Below are positions 22,169 to 31,630 of a stretch of DNA of 64,000 bases, piece by piece. The stretch spans positions 62,001 through 126,000 of the forward strand of contig NZ_BLRL01000011.1 of assembly GCF_015082335.1 (NCBI RefSeq), read 5' to 3'. The notes beneath the pieces were generated by a model. It made no database searches, was not told the origin of the DNA, and saw nothing but the letters and a program-made list of their open reading frames with translations. The stretch is from Moritella sp. F3 (GTDB lineage Bacteria; Pseudomonadota; Gammaproteobacteria; Enterobacterales; Moritellaceae). The stretch's first letter is position 1, and the number at the start of each line of letters is the position of its first letter. The position numbers and the translations under genes are program-made.

Positions 22169-22195
22169 TGGTGCAAGCGCAAAGCAGATGCACCA
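22169..22195 (-). promoter_or_regulatory. NtrC-like half-sites upstream of urtA
   Basis: Two half-sites identical to the NtrC halves, GGTGCA (22170-22175) and TGCACC (22189-22194), flank 13 bases, about 110-135 bases upstream of the sigma-54 promoter. The order is inverted relative to the canonical TGCACC-N5-GGTGCA. Each may belong to a separate degenerate site, or the pair may be an unrelated 7-bp hairpin. Confidence 0.4.
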
Positions 22196-22236
22196 CTAAA
22201 GGGATAATTAATATGGAAGTTAAAATTAAAGTTTAG

Positions 22237-22854
22237 TTAACAATCCAACATGCCCTTATCAACGATAAAATCGATAATCTGTTGTAAACCAATCTGTTTT
22301 TTCATATTCGCAAACACATAAGGCTTATCGCCGCGCATGCGCTTAGTATCTTGCTCCATCACCGCAAGTGACGCACCAACATACGGCGCTAAATCAATCT
22401 TGTTAATCACCAGCAGATCGGAACGAGTAATACCTGGTCCACCTTTGCGCGGGATCTTCTCACCTTCGGCAACATCAATAACATAAATCGTTAAGTCTGC
22501 TAGCTCAGGGCTAAACGTGGCACTTAAATTATCACCGCCACTTTCAACAAATACCACATCGAGAGTTTTGTGTAGCTTGGCTAATTCCTCAACCGCAGCC
22601 AAGTTCATTGATGCGTCTTCACGGATAGCGGTATGTGGACACCCTCCCGTTTCAACGCCAATAATACGATCAGCATCCAAGGCTCCAGCGCGGGTTAAGA
22701 TCTTCGCATCTTCTTGGGTATAAATATCATTGGTTACCACAGCAATGTTGTAAGTATCACGAATGCTTTTACATAAAACTTCTAATAATGCCGTTTTACC
22801 TGAGCCTACTGGACCGCCAACGCCGATGCGTAACGGTTGTTTAAATTCTGTCAT
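22237..22854 (-). CDS. ureG: Urease accessory GTPase UreG (locus 2)
   Basis: A 205-residue GTPase for urease nickel insertion, with the same P-loop (14-21), CPH (72-74) and NKID motifs as the locus 1 copy. It agrees with that copy at 203 of 205 residues, but the DNA carries roughly one synonymous change per ten bases at its 3' end. It is the last gene of locus 2, 12 bases after ureF. No terminator separates it clearly from urtA, so some read-through into urt is possible. Confidence 0.97.
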   Translation of the reverse strand: MTEFKQPLRIGVGGPVGSGKTALLEVLCKSIRDTYNIAVVTNDIYTQEDAKILTRAGALDADRIIGVETGGCPHTAIREDASMNLAAVEELAKLHKTLDVVFVESGGDNLSATFSPELADLTIYVIDVAEGEKIPRKGGPGITRSDLLVINKIDLAPYVGASLAVMEQDTKRMRGDKPYVFANMKKQIGLQQIIDFIVDKGMLDC

Positions 22855-22866
22855 TGTTTAAAATCC

Positions 22867-23544
22867 TTACGAGCGAAATAATCGCGTATATTGATGTTCA
22901 TGTCGGCAGCTCGCCATCACTTGCGCTGGCGTAAAGCTGCCTATGTCTTGGTCTTTCGTTGCTAATGCTTGTTGCACAGCAGCAGGTATCAAGGCGGCTA
23001 ATTTCATTAATAATTGCTGGCCATCACTTTGCCCTAGCGGCACTAACTTAATGCCAACCACGATATTATTTTCTAACCAACTCCAGAGATAACCCCCCAA
23101 GGCTTTCTCTAACGAAATAGCCCATTGATTAATTGCTAATGAAAACGCTGCAAGCTGCGTGGTTTCAACCATCTTCGCCAGTTCAGCATCGTCCAATGAT
23201 ATGCCTAACTTTGGCAGTAAGCGCACAAAGGCAAGTCCACGTTGACGCTCTTCTAAACGCATCTCTTTGGTTTCACGGCAGGCGGCTAAATAATCACACC
23301 AACCTTGCGCTTGCAGACGATCATGATTAGCCAAGCAGTCCTGTAAGCGAATCAAAATAGGTAATTCGAGACTGGCTAAACTTTCCGACATTTGCCCAGC
23401 TAACCAATTTTCTAGCGTAGCCACATTAGTGACCCAACCTTTTTCAATTGCCCACTCAAGCCCTTGTGAGTAGGTAAATCCGCCGACAGGGAGCGATGGA
23501 CTAATCAACTGATACAATTTTAATTCAGCTAACATATTGTCCAT
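22867..23544 (-). CDS. ureF: Urease accessory protein UreF (locus 2)
   Basis: A 225-residue UreF paralogue with the same N- and C-terminal signatures as the locus 1 copy ([27 protein letters not shown]). About 18 residues differ between the two, mostly around 69-80 and scattered surface positions. The interface ends are unchanged. This suggests that UreF and UreG of the two loci may be interchangeable. Confidence 0.96.
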   Translation of the reverse strand: MDNMLAELKLYQLISPSLPVGGFTYSQGLEWAIEKGWVTNVATLENWLAGQMSESLASLELPILIRLQDCLANHDRLQAQGWCDYLAACRETKEMRLEERQRGLAFVRLLPKLGISLDDAELAKMVETTQLAAFSLAINQWAISLEKALGGYLWSWLENNIVVGIKLVPLGQSDGQQLLMKLAALIPAAVQQALATKDQDIGSFTPAQVMASCRHEHQYTRLFRS

Positions 23545-23572
23545 GCTGATCTCCTATTCGTTAAATCGACGA

Positions 23573-24055
23573 TTAATGCGGATGCGGATGCACATACTCT
23601 TCTTCACTACCATGGGAATGACCGCCAGTCGTACCACCATAGGCACCCGGCTCAGGTTGGAAAGCAGCATTCTCAACCTTGACCTCTAAGCCCAAGCCAA
23701 TCAGCATTTCATCTAATACGTGGTCATGAAGAAAACGACACCAGCCCGCTTCGACTTGCAGTGGCACATGGCGGTTACCTAAGTGATAACAACCGCGAGC
23801 GAACAAGGTTGGATCGTCACTGCGTGCAGTTGAAACTCGTTCTTTAGCAGCAATGACTTGAACGATAAAATCATCATCTGTGGAGAGTTGTGTGCCATGC
23901 GCTAATAACTGACCACGTGGTAAAAACAAGCCGGCATCACGGCCATCTTCAAGCTGTACTTTAAGACGACTCTTGGTACGCTGTAACATGGTCAAACACA
24001 CATAAGCAGCAACGTGATTAGCTGCGACAGTTCGTATTTTCGTTAACTTGATCAT
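23573..24055 (-). CDS. ureE: Urease nickel metallochaperone UreE (locus 2)
   Basis: 160 residues, closely similar to the locus 1 UreE in both domains (LPRGQLLAHGTQ; GCYHLGNRHVPLQ). The C-terminal tail is shorter, ending EEEYVHPHPH, and lacks the HEHAHDH extension. It lies directly after ureJ (one base gap), because ureD has a different position in this locus. Confidence 0.95.
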   Translation of the reverse strand: MIKLTKIRTVAANHVAAYVCLTMLQRTKSRLKVQLEDGRDAGLFLPRGQLLAHGTQLSTDDDFIVQVIAAKERVSTARSDDPTLFARGCYHLGNRHVPLQVEAGWCRFLHDHVLDEMLIGLGLEVKVENAAFQPEPGAYGGTTGGHSHGSEEEYVHPHPH

Positions 24056-24056
24056 T

Positions 24057-24647
24057 TTAAGCCCCTAACAAAGCAACAAGTACAGCGCTAACACCCAGTG
24101 ATGGACTTAACCATTTAGCACTGACTTGACTGCCAATTGCAGCACCAATGGTTAATAAACCAGCCGCACTCACCAACATCCCCGGAACAAACTGTACTAA
24201 CTGCGCAGCAGCTGTTTCAGCGCCATGCGCCCAACCATGGAACAGCACCATGACGATCGCAGCGCTGGATAATAAATTAACCTTGCTCGCAACTTGCTGG
24301 CTTTGCTTCCAAACTGCAACTGCAACGATAAATACCGATGCTAAGATCACGCTTTCCAAACCAGTCATCATGCCCGTTAACGCACCAAACCCAGTCCCAA
24401 TCAGCATGGTTAATAACGCGCCGAAAATAATACGGACTTGCTTACCTTCCATCTGCGCAGCTAAAAAGCCAACGCCCAGTAGCATAATTAGATGGTCCCC
24501 CCCTGTGAGCGGATGTAACAAACCATCAATAAAAGATCCTCCCGCCATACTTTCAGTCCCAGTATGCGCAAGTGCCGCATTAGAGAATACCGCAACAGAT
24601 AGTGTTGCTAGCGTGATGAATTTTTTTGATGATAGATATTTAGACAT
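24057..24647 (-). CDS. ureJ: HupE/UreJ-family membrane protein, likely nickel permease (locus 2)
   Basis: 196 residues with a signal-like N-terminus ending NAALA, and about six helices. The conserved [16 protein letters not shown] and FHGWAHG motifs are present. Note Gly in place of Leu before the Asp-His pair (GGDH versus GLDH in locus 1). It closely resembles the locus 1 UreJ, especially in the C-terminal half. It sits between ureC and ureE. Confidence 0.9.
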   Translation of the reverse strand: MSKYLSSKKFITLATLSVAVFSNAALAHTGTESMAGGSFIDGLLHPLTGGDHLIMLLGVGFLAAQMEGKQVRIIFGALLTMLIGTGFGALTGMMTGLESVILASVFIVAVAVWKQSQQVASKVNLLSSAAIVMVLFHGWAHGAETAAAQLVQFVPGMLVSAAGLLTIGAAIGSQVSAKWLSPSLGVSAVLVALLGA

Positions 24648-24723
24648 TAACTTTTCCTTTATGAAAATTTAAACAAATTGATATTTATGACTAGAAACAA
24701 TAATTACTTACAATAACAAGGCA

Positions 24724-26427
24724 TTAAAATAAAAAGTAACGCTGCGCCATGGGTAATATTTCAAGCGGTTCACACACCAAAGGCATACCGTCGGCTTTTA
24801 CCACATAGGTTTGTGAATCCAATTCGATGTTCGGGGTATAGCTGTTATGGATCATGTCTTTCTTACGAATATCACGACAATTTTTCACCTCACCGATCAA
24901 GTGAGTTAGCTTTAATTTTTCAGGTATTCCCGCCGCTATCGCCGCTTTTGATAAAAACGTCATCGATGTTGCTGCACGCGTTTTTCCCGTGGCAGCATAC
25001 ATGGGACGATAATGTACCGGTTGTGGTGTGGGGATCGCGCCATTCGGATCGCCCATCGGTGCATAGGCGACTAAGCCACCTTTAATCACAGTGTCTGGTT
25101 TTACCCCGAAAAAAGCCGGATCCCATAACACCAAATCAGCCAGTTTTCCGACTTCAATCGAACCGACTTCATGGCTAATACCATGGGCTATCGCTGGGTT
25201 GATTGTATATTTTGCAATGTAACGCTTTAAGCGATTGTTATCGGCAAACTCATCATCCCCCGCTAAAGGCCCGCGCTGTATTTTCATCTTGTGGGCACAC
25301 TGCCAAGTTCGCATCGCCACTTCAGCTACACGACCCATTGCTTGTGAATCCGAACTCATGACAGAGATCGCGCCTAAGTCATGTAAAATATCTTCCGCGG
25401 CAATGGTTTCACGACGAATACGTGATTCAGCAAAAGCCACATCTTCAGCAATTGCCGGATCAAGATGATGGCACACCATTAACATATCCAGATGTTCGTC
25501 AATAGTATTCACTGTATACGGCATTGTCGGATTGGTTGAGGCTGGTATAATATTGGGTTCGCCGACAGATTTAATCACATCAGGCGCATGCCCGCCGCCC
25601 GCACCTTCAGTATGAAAAACATGAATAACCCGATCGCCAATCGCATCACTCGTGGTCTCATAAAATCCGCCTTCATTCAATGTGTCAGAATGGATAGCGA
25701 CTTGCACATCCATCTCATCAGCCACATTTAGGCAGTTATTGATCGCCGCTGGTGTCGCGCCCCAATCTTCATGAATTTTCAAACCAATGACACCTGCTGC
25801 AATTTGTTCACGGATTGCCTCAGGGACACTCACTGTGCCTTTACCCAACAAGCCAACATTAATAGGCAGTTCATCGGCAGCCTCTAACATACGATGCACA
25901 TTCCAAATACCAGGTGTCACCGTTGTTGCAGTAGAGCCAGCTACCGGTCCAGTACCACCGCCGATAAATGTCGTGGTGCCAGCCGATAAGGCTTCTTCCA
26001 CTTGCTGAGGACAAATAAAATGCACATGAGTATCAATCGCCCCCGCTGTAATAATGCGCCCTTCACCGGCAATCGCCTCTGTCGCAGCGCCAATGACAAT
26101 ATCAACATTGGGCTGTACATCAGGATTACCCGCTTTACCAATACCAACAATTCGTCCCGCTTTAATACCAATATCGGCTTTAATGATGCCCCAATAATCA
26201 AGTATTAAGGCATTGGTGATCACCGCATCAACACAATCCTCACTGAGTTTTTGACCTTGACCCATGCCATCACGGATCACCTTGCCACCACCAAATTTAA
26301 CTTCTTCACCATAGGTGGTTAAATCAGCTTCTACTTTTAGCATTAACTCAGTGTCCGCTAAACGAATACGATCTCCGGTCGTCGGACCAAACATGTCGGC
26401 ATACGCTTGTCTTGAAATTTTAGCCAT
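24724..26427 (-). CDS. ureC: Urease alpha subunit (locus 2)
   Basis: Second catalytic subunit, also 567 residues. All active-site residues are kept: His134, His136, Lys217, His246, His272, Cys319, His320 and Asp360. It departs from the classical enzyme near the first metal ligands: [11 protein letters not shown] replaces the usual [10 protein letters not shown], and LLGKGTVS replaces LLGKGN.S. It is about 75% identical to the locus 1 UreC over the first 100 residues. Both are therefore probably active and belong to different lineages rather than a recent duplication. Confidence 0.98.
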   Translation of the reverse strand: MAKISRQAYADMFGPTTGDRIRLADTELMLKVEADLTTYGEEVKFGGGKVIRDGMGQGQKLSEDCVDAVITNALILDYWGIIKADIGIKAGRIVGIGKAGNPDVQPNVDIVIGAATEAIAGEGRIITAGAIDTHVHFICPQQVEEALSAGTTTFIGGGTGPVAGSTATTVTPGIWNVHRMLEAADELPINVGLLGKGTVSVPEAIREQIAAGVIGLKIHEDWGATPAAINNCLNVADEMDVQVAIHSDTLNEGGFYETTSDAIGDRVIHVFHTEGAGGGHAPDVIKSVGEPNIIPASTNPTMPYTVNTIDEHLDMLMVCHHLDPAIAEDVAFAESRIRRETIAAEDILHDLGAISVMSSDSQAMGRVAEVAMRTWQCAHKMKIQRGPLAGDDEFADNNRLKRYIAKYTINPAIAHGISHEVGSIEVGKLADLVLWDPAFFGVKPDTVIKGGLVAYAPMGDPNGAIPTPQPVHYRPMYAATGKTRAATSMTFLSKAAIAAGIPEKLKLTHLIGEVKNCRDIRKKDMIHNSYTPNIELDSQTYVVKADGMPLVCEPLEILPMAQRYFLF

Positions 26428-26430
26428 TTG

Positions 26431-26748
26431 TTACTCCTCCAGCTTTCCCATGACCTTGCCATCAAAGCCATAAATAATACGATCACCAGAAAATGCAACG
26501 AGTTCGATAGTACGCATTTGCCCTGGTTCAAATCTCACCGCCATACCAGCTGGAATATCCAATCGAAAACCATACGCTTGGTCACGATCAAAAGAGAGAA
26601 ACTCGTTTACTTCAAAAAAATGATAATGTGAGCCAACTTGAATAGGTCGGTCACCTAAATTTGCTACGCTTAATATTCGCGATTCATAACCTTGATTAAG
26701 TTCGATATCACCTAACGACTCAGTCACTAATACTTCCCCTGGGATCAT
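26431..26748 (-). CDS. ureB: Urease beta subunit (locus 2)
   Basis: 105 residues, the normal family length. It starts [10 protein letters not shown] and contains [17 protein letters not shown] and [12 protein letters not shown]. It lacks the N-terminal extension and acidic tail of the locus 1 copy. It lies 10 bases after ureA and 3 bases before ureC. Confidence 0.96.
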   Translation of the reverse strand: MIPGEVLVTESLGDIELNQGYESRILSVANLGDRPIQVGSHYHFFEVNEFLSFDRDQAYGFRLDIPAGMAVRFEPGQMRTIELVAFSGDRIIYGFDGKVMGKLEE

Positions 26749-26758
26749 TTTTTTATCC

Positions 26759-27061
26759 TCAGATAATAGGTTCGTGAACTGACACTAATTTAGTGCCGTC
26801 TGGAAAAGTACATTCTATCTGCACGTTATCTACCATCTCAGGGATCCCATCCATCACCTGTTCCGAGGTCAGAATAGTGCGACCGTAATTCATCAAATCT
26901 GCGACCGTGCGCCCATCTCTAGCGCCTTCCATTAATGCACAGCTGATCAACGCCACCGATTCTGGATAATTCAACTTTAACCCCCTTGCTAAACGGCGCT
27001 CAGCAACTAAACCCGCCGTAAACAGCATTAATTTATCTTTCTCTCTCGGTGTTAATTTCAT
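26759..27061 (-). CDS. ureA: Urease gamma subunit (locus 2)
   Basis: 100 residues, [20 protein letters not shown] to VSVHEPII, with the same central [13 protein letters not shown] block as the locus 1 copy. Differences from that copy lie mainly in residues 41-95. It follows ureD after 56 bases. Confidence 0.97.
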   Translation of the reverse strand: MKLTPREKDKLMLFTAGLVAERRLARGLKLNYPESVALISCALMEGARDGRTVADLMNYGRTILTSEQVMDGIPEMVDNVQIECTFPDGTKLVSVHEPII

Positions 27062-27117
27062 AACAACTCCTCCAATTTTTAAACTGCCCTAACAACGTCA
27101 TAATGACTATCGTTTGA

Positions 27118-27987
27118 TCATGTATGCCAGATCCTTGGAACATCAGGAATAACCCCTAACCAATGCTCCCTCACTATTGACCACACTTGCACATAACTGG
27201 CCATCATAGGTTCAGTCTGACGGCCCAATGCACGTACAACTAAGAGACCTTCCAATTCAGTTGCACCTAATAGGACGTCATCACCAAATCGAATTTGCTG
27301 GGTATCTATCACCGCATTAATTTTTGCCGCTAAGATATTATCTGCAGGACTAATGTATAAACTGCCAATCATCGGATAGCCGTTTAACGATGCATTTTGT
27401 TGGAGTTGTAGTTGGTCTTGTAGGCGTAAATTTTCCACCAGCAATAATTTATCATCTCGGAAGATACGCGCCTGCCCTTTAAGCTGACCACGGATGAAAT
27501 CCTCCCCCAAAGCAGGACGACCAAAACATTGCATCTCCCAGCCAATAAAGCGGGCATTACCAGTGAGCTTAACTTCAGTCAACAATTGGCAATTGGCTCC
27601 AGGAAAGAAAATATTCTCCATTGGTAACCACTCTAAAAATGAGCCATCGGCGGCAGACAAGTGCTGAGACTGCCAGGCCAGCTCACCATTGCTACGATAA
27701 AACTTAGTCGCGCCAGGTGTGGTCAATAAGGCATGTGCACCAGATTCGAGTGCTACAGACACACTCAATTGATCACCTCCTACCACACCACCTGGCGGGT
27801 GAAGTAAATAGGTATGACAGGTATTTCCTTCGGGGAAAAAAGTTTTCTGAACCATTAAAGGGCCAAGCTGCTGACGTTCAAGTAACCTTGTTTTATCACG
27901 CTTAACGCCATACTTTAAGAAAATCTCAGCTCGCCAGCCTTGATGGTTTTGAGGTCGAGAGTAGCTAACTCGCGTAGGTATATTCAT
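27118..27987 (-). CDS. ureD: Urease accessory protein UreD/UreH (locus 2)
   Basis: 289 residues, with [28 protein letters not shown] and [12 protein letters not shown], as in the locus 1 UreD. The N-terminal 40 residues and the middle are more divergent than the conserved blocks. It is the first gene of locus 2, in the classical ureDABC order. The promoter must lie in the 27988-28350 stretch. I find no GG-N10-GC sigma-54 element there, in contrast to urtA. Confidence 0.95.
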   Translation of the reverse strand: MNIPTRVSYSRPQNHQGWRAEIFLKYGVKRDKTRLLERQQLGPLMVQKTFFPEGNTCHTYLLHPPGGVVGGDQLSVSVALESGAHALLTTPGATKFYRSNGELAWQSQHLSAADGSFLEWLPMENIFFPGANCQLLTEVKLTGNARFIGWEMQCFGRPALGEDFIRGQLKGQARIFRDDKLLLVENLRLQDQLQLQQNASLNGYPMIGSLYISPADNILAAKINAVIDTQQIRFGDDVLLGATELEGLLVVRALGRQTEPMMASYVQVWSIVREHWLGVIPDVPRIWHT

Positions 27988-28799
27988 TCAGTTTGATGAG
28001 CCTATATTTATTGAATTAAAGAATTGAATAATTCAAAATTCATTTCACAACATAATAAAAGCCACGAAGATATCGACTCGCTAAAGAAGATCTTAAAATT
28101 AAAAGACGCCAATAAAAGCCGAGGACGAAGTACTCAGACACAGCATATTTAATGATCTTTAATAGAGTCAAAGACAGATATATTTCAGGATTTATTACGT
28201 AAATGAATGGAGATAAAAATAGCTTTAAAAATACACGCAAAAAAATAAAAATGCGTCATCGATGACACAAAATAGTTAAATTTTGAAGACGAGTAATGTA
28301 ATAAAGTTATGTATAAATTCAGATACGAGGATACAAAAACAATCGGGGTGTTTTATTAGCGGAATAACCGACCAAAATAACGCACAATTAAAGAGTGGCT
28401 AGTGCACTCAAGTAATCGATTAATTGTTTTCATTTTATATAAATCCTGTAATAAAAAAACGGGGGTAAATATAGCGATAAGTCAAAGAAGAGAAACCTCC
28501 TTAAGATACACGGAATATAGCATGACACAAATCCAGCCACTACAAAAACCACACCAACAATTATGATCTATATCAATGAATAATAACTAAAGTGATAACG
28601 CATGGTTTTATAATAAAGTAGTTACCAATAAACAGCGTCACGAATACCAATAAAACGATGCATATTCATATTATCTAAAGTAACTCAGCGTCCTGTGGCT
28701 CTCCACAACACAGCACATAACTCATGCACTTTATTTTTATAACAATAATCGTCAATCTCACTGGCACTTTAGAGCAAATAAAAATACAATGTGCGCTCA
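27988..28799. other. Long intergenic region between urease locus 2 and thi operon
   Basis: About 810 AT-rich bases. A perfect 12-bp palindrome, GTCATCGATGAC, lies at 28255-28266, about 270 bases upstream of ureD, and an AGTGCACT palindrome lies near 28401. A minus-strand mini-ORF of 25 codons (28356-28433, MKTINRLLECTSHSLIVR...) has only a weak ribosome site. A 66-codon minus ORF at 28040-28240 looks like chance. No RNA gene or mobile element is recognised. Promoters for ureD (leftward) and thiB (rightward) must both be here. Confidence 0.4.
28356..28433 (-). CDS. Possible 25-residue peptide upstream of ureD
   Basis: An ATG-to-TAA frame of 25 codons encoding a basic, amphipathic-looking peptide (begins MKTINRLLEC, ends RYFGRLFR). 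CAGGAT lies about 11 bases before the ATG. It is unrecognised and could be chance; its interest is its location in an otherwise empty 800-base gap. Confidence 0.2.
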   Translation of the reverse strand: MKTINRLLECTSHSLIVRYFGRLFR

Positions 28800-28896
28800 C
28801 TCATCGGGGTGCTACCAGACTTTTAATAACAGAGTCACAGTGGCTGAGATAACACCCGTATTAACTTGAACCAGATAATGCTGGCATAGGAATGAG
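28800..28896 (+). promoter_or_regulatory. TPP riboswitch (THI element)
   Basis: The conserved parts of the thiamine pyrophosphate aptamer are in order: CGGGGTGC, GGCTGAGAT, ACCC, GAACCAGATAATGCTGGC and AGGAATGAG. The closing P1 stem is CTCAT (28800-28804) with ATGAG (28892-28896). It lies about 100 bases before thiB. The later CAGACTGGTTCATATCTG stretch could form the expression platform that hides the ribosome site or ends transcription. Confidence 0.93.
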
Positions 28897-28994
28897 ATTC
28901 GACAGACTGGTTCATATCTGCGTTAAGAAATAATGCACAGATAAGTACGCATTACCGAGTCATAAGTTCTATGCTTCACATTCTAGGAGAACAC

Positions 28995-30002
28995 GTGAAG
29001 CACACGATCAAAAAACTAGCACTTTATACGGCCCTACTATTACCTTCACTATCAGTTGCTATTGCAGCCGAAAAACCAGTATTAAATGTCTATACCTACG
29101 ATTCATTTGCATCTGACTGGGGCCCTGGTCCAAAAGTAAAAACAGCATTTGAAGCGGACTGTAATTGCACCTTGAACTTAGTCGCTTTAGAAGACGGCGT
29201 GAGTATTCTTAACCGCGTTAAACTCGAAGGTAAATACACCAAGGCTGACGTACTATTAGGTTTAGACAACAACCTGATGGCTGAAGCGGTAAAAACCAAA
29301 CTGCTTGCACCACACCAACAAGACACCAGTAAATTATCACTGCCAAACGCTTGGACTAACGAATACTTCATTCCATTTGATTACGGCCACTTTGCTTTTA
29401 TCTACGACAGTGAAAAGTTGACCAATCCACCAACAAGCCTAGCGGAACTGATCGAACGTAAAGATCTGAGCATCATCTATCAAGATCCACGCACCAGCAC
29501 ACCAGGCCTAGGCTTTATGTTATGGGTTAAAGCAGTTTATGGTGATCAAGCACCACAAGCATGGCAACAGATTGCAGATAAAACAGTGACGATCACGAAA
29601 GGCTGGAGCCAAGCTTACGGTATGTTCTTAAAAGGCGAAGCAGACATGGTATTAAGCTATGCTACATCACCCGCTTACCACATGATTGCAGAGAGCGAAT
29701 TTAAATATAAAGCGGCTGAATTCACTGAAGGTCACTATCAACAAACAGAAGTGGTGGCTCGTTTAAAAGATACGGCAAATCCTGAGTTAGCCGATCAATT
29801 CATGGCATTTGTACTTAGCCCTGCTTTTCAAGACGTGATAGCGACAGGCAACTGGATGCTACCAGCAAAACAAGCGGCCGCATTACCAAGCGAGTTTGAA
29901 AAACTGATCACTCCAGCTAAAACGATTGAATTCACGCCTGAAGAAGTCGCGCAATCACGTAAATCTTGGGTGAAGGAATGGCGTAACGCTGTTACTCAAT
30001 AA
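28995..30002 (+). CDS. thiB: Thiamine/TPP ABC transporter substrate-binding protein
   Basis: Periplasmic binding protein for thiamine, TMP and TPP, about 335 residues. A Sec signal ends near SVAIAA, followed by EKPVLNVYTYDSFASDWGPGP, very close to E. coli ThiB (TbpA). I choose GTG at 28995, which has AGGAG six bases upstream. An in-frame ATG at 28971 would add eight residues before the lysine-rich signal start. It lies first in thiBPQ under the TPP riboswitch. Confidence 0.95.
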   Translation: MKHTIKKLALYTALLLPSLSVAIAAEKPVLNVYTYDSFASDWGPGPKVKTAFEADCNCTLNLVALEDGVSILNRVKLEGKYTKADVLLGLDNNLMAEAVKTKLLAPHQQDTSKLSLPNAWTNEYFIPFDYGHFAFIYDSEKLTNPPTSLAELIERKDLSIIYQDPRTSTPGLGFMLWVKAVYGDQAPQAWQQIADKTVTITKGWSQAYGMFLKGEADMVLSYATSPAYHMIAESEFKYKAAEFTEGHYQQTEVVARLKDTANPELADQFMAFVLSPAFQDVIATGNWMLPAKQAAALPSEFEKLITPAKTIEFTPEEVAQSRKSWVKEWRNAVTQ

Positions 30003-30025
30003 TTCGTCGATAACTAATCAAAATT

Positions 30026-31630
30026 ATGAACGCGAATTCGCATAAATACTGGTGGTGTAGCGCCTTGCTCGCCATCAGCATCATTTTACTCCTAGTAGGC
30101 GGTAGTTTTACTGCCCTGCTTAATTTTTCACAAGCCGAGTTAGACTTTAGCAGTGTACTTGCTGACTCCTACACCCAACATGTCATTCGTTTTAGTTTTT
30201 ACCAGGCAGCCTTATCTACCGGCTTAAGTATTGGTTTGGCGATCCCGCTGGCACGGGCTTTTTCACGCCGAGAATTTGTTGGTAAACAATTAATCATCAA
30301 ACTATTTAATTTATCGTTAGTATTGCCCATCATCATTGCCATCTTTGGTATTGTCGCCGTGCACGGTAAAAATGGCTGGGTGAACCAAATTTTAGGTTTC
30401 TTTAATATTGAAACTGGTCATTATATTTATGGCTTAACTGGTATTCTACTGGCGCATTTATTTTTCAATGTACCGTTAGCCACGCGTATTTTACTGCAAA
30501 CCCTCGACTCTATTCCCAGTGAATCTTGGCGCTTGGCGAGTCAGCTAAACATGCAATCACGACACATCTTCATTACCTTAGAATGGCCGAAGATAAAGCA
30601 GCAATTACCCTCGTTAATTAGCCTTATCTTTATGCTGTGCTTTACCAGTTTCGCGATTGTCATGTCCCTCGGTGGGGGGCCTGATTATGCAACCCTTGAA
30701 GTCGCTATCTATCAAGCGCTCAAATTTGAATTTGATATCGAGCAAGCAGTTGCCTTAGCGATAATTCAAGTCGCGATCACTGTCGCCTTAATGCTTTTTA
30801 GTGCCATATTTTTAAAATCACAACCTATGTCAGCGCCATCTGGTAATTACTTCCGTCGCCCCGATTGCCATAGCCTCAACAGTAAAGTCTGCGATGGTCT
30901 TAGCTTTATCCTCGCGAGTTGTTTATTAGCGCCGCCAATGCTGGCGATCCTAAGCAGCGGTATTAACAGTAATACCCTTAGCGTGCTTAGCCAGCCAATG
31001 TTATGGCAAGCAACAGGCATATCATTACAAATAGCCCTGAGCTCTGGTTTGTTAAGTTTATTACTCGCCTGCGCTATCTTATTCTCGACCCGTATATTGA
31101 AAGTGCGCTTTAAATTAATGACGTTAGCCTATGGTATCGAAAATATTGGCGCGATTATTCTAGTTGTTCCCGCATTGGTACTCGGCACTGGATTGTTCTT
31201 ACTATTACGCCCCTATGTCGATGTATTTAGTATTGCCGCTTGGCTGGTTATTCTCGTCAACGCATTAATGGCGCTGCCTTACTTACTGCGCGTATTGAAC
31301 CAACCTATCCAAGACAGTTTTGCGTCCTATGACAAACTAGCCGTCAGCTTAGGCTTATCACGTTTGCAACGCCTGCGGATTATCGAGTGGCCGTTATTAC
31401 GTAAACCGATTGCGATGGGATTAGGACTAGCATGTGTGTTATCTCTGGGGGATTTAAGTGTCATCGCGTTATTTGGCAGCCAAAATATGCAAACCCTCCC
31501 TTTGGTACTCTATCGTCAATTAGGCAGTTATCAGCTTGATGCCGCTGCTGTAACGGCTATCTTCTTATTAACGCTATGCGGTGTGATCTTCTATCTGTTT
31601 GAACGAATTATTGGAGGCAAAAATGCCTAA
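30026..31630 (+). CDS. thiP: Thiamine ABC transporter permease
   Basis: Inner membrane permease, 534 residues with about 12 helices in two homologous halves, each ending in an EAA-type loop (SWRLASQLNM and KLAVSLGLSR regions). This is typical of ThiP and related Fe(III)-type permeases. It follows thiB after 23 bases with a weak ribosome site, which suggests coupling, and overlaps thiQ by eight bases. Confidence 0.94.
   Translation: MNANSHKYWWCSALLAISIILLLVGGSFTALLNFSQAELDFSSVLADSYTQHVIRFSFYQAALSTGLSIGLAIPLARAFSRREFVGKQLIIKLFNLSLVLPIIIAIFGIVAVHGKNGWVNQILGFFNIETGHYIYGLTGILLAHLFFNVPLATRILLQTLDSIPSESWRLASQLNMQSRHIFITLEWPKIKQQLPSLISLIFMLCFTSFAIVMSLGGGPDYATLEVAIYQALKFEFDIEQAVALAIIQVAITVALMLFSAIFLKSQPMSAPSGNYFRRPDCHSLNSKVCDGLSFILASCLLAPPMLAILSSGINSNTLSVLSQPMLWQATGISLQIALSSGLLSLLLACAILFSTRILKVRFKLMTLAYGIENIGAIILVVPALVLGTGLFLLLRPYVDVFSIAAWLVILVNALMALPYLLRVLNQPIQDSFASYDKLAVSLGLSRLQRLRIIEWPLLRKPIAMGLGLACVLSLGDLSVIALFGSQNMQTLPLVLYRQLGSYQLDAAAVTAIFLLTLCGVIFYLFERIIGGKNA

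Noticed and set aside
10124..22854. Very recent gene conversion of ureG
   Set aside because: The proteins are almost identical, but the DNA has frequent silent differences, which points to constraint over time.
10124..27987. The double urease locus as an assembly error or very recent duplication
   Set aside because: The two copies differ in gene order, UreB length and about a quarter of UreC residues, so they are distinct loci.
28040..28240. A 66-codon minus ORF in the ureD-thiB gap
   Set aside because: No ribosome site, AT-driven composition rich in Leu, Ile, Tyr and Phe, and no recognisable pattern.
28760..28776. TGGCAC...GC on the plus strand upstream of thiB, resembling a sigma-54 promoter
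   Set aside because: The GG and GC are 9, not 10, bases apart, and the operon is explained by a TPP riboswitch.
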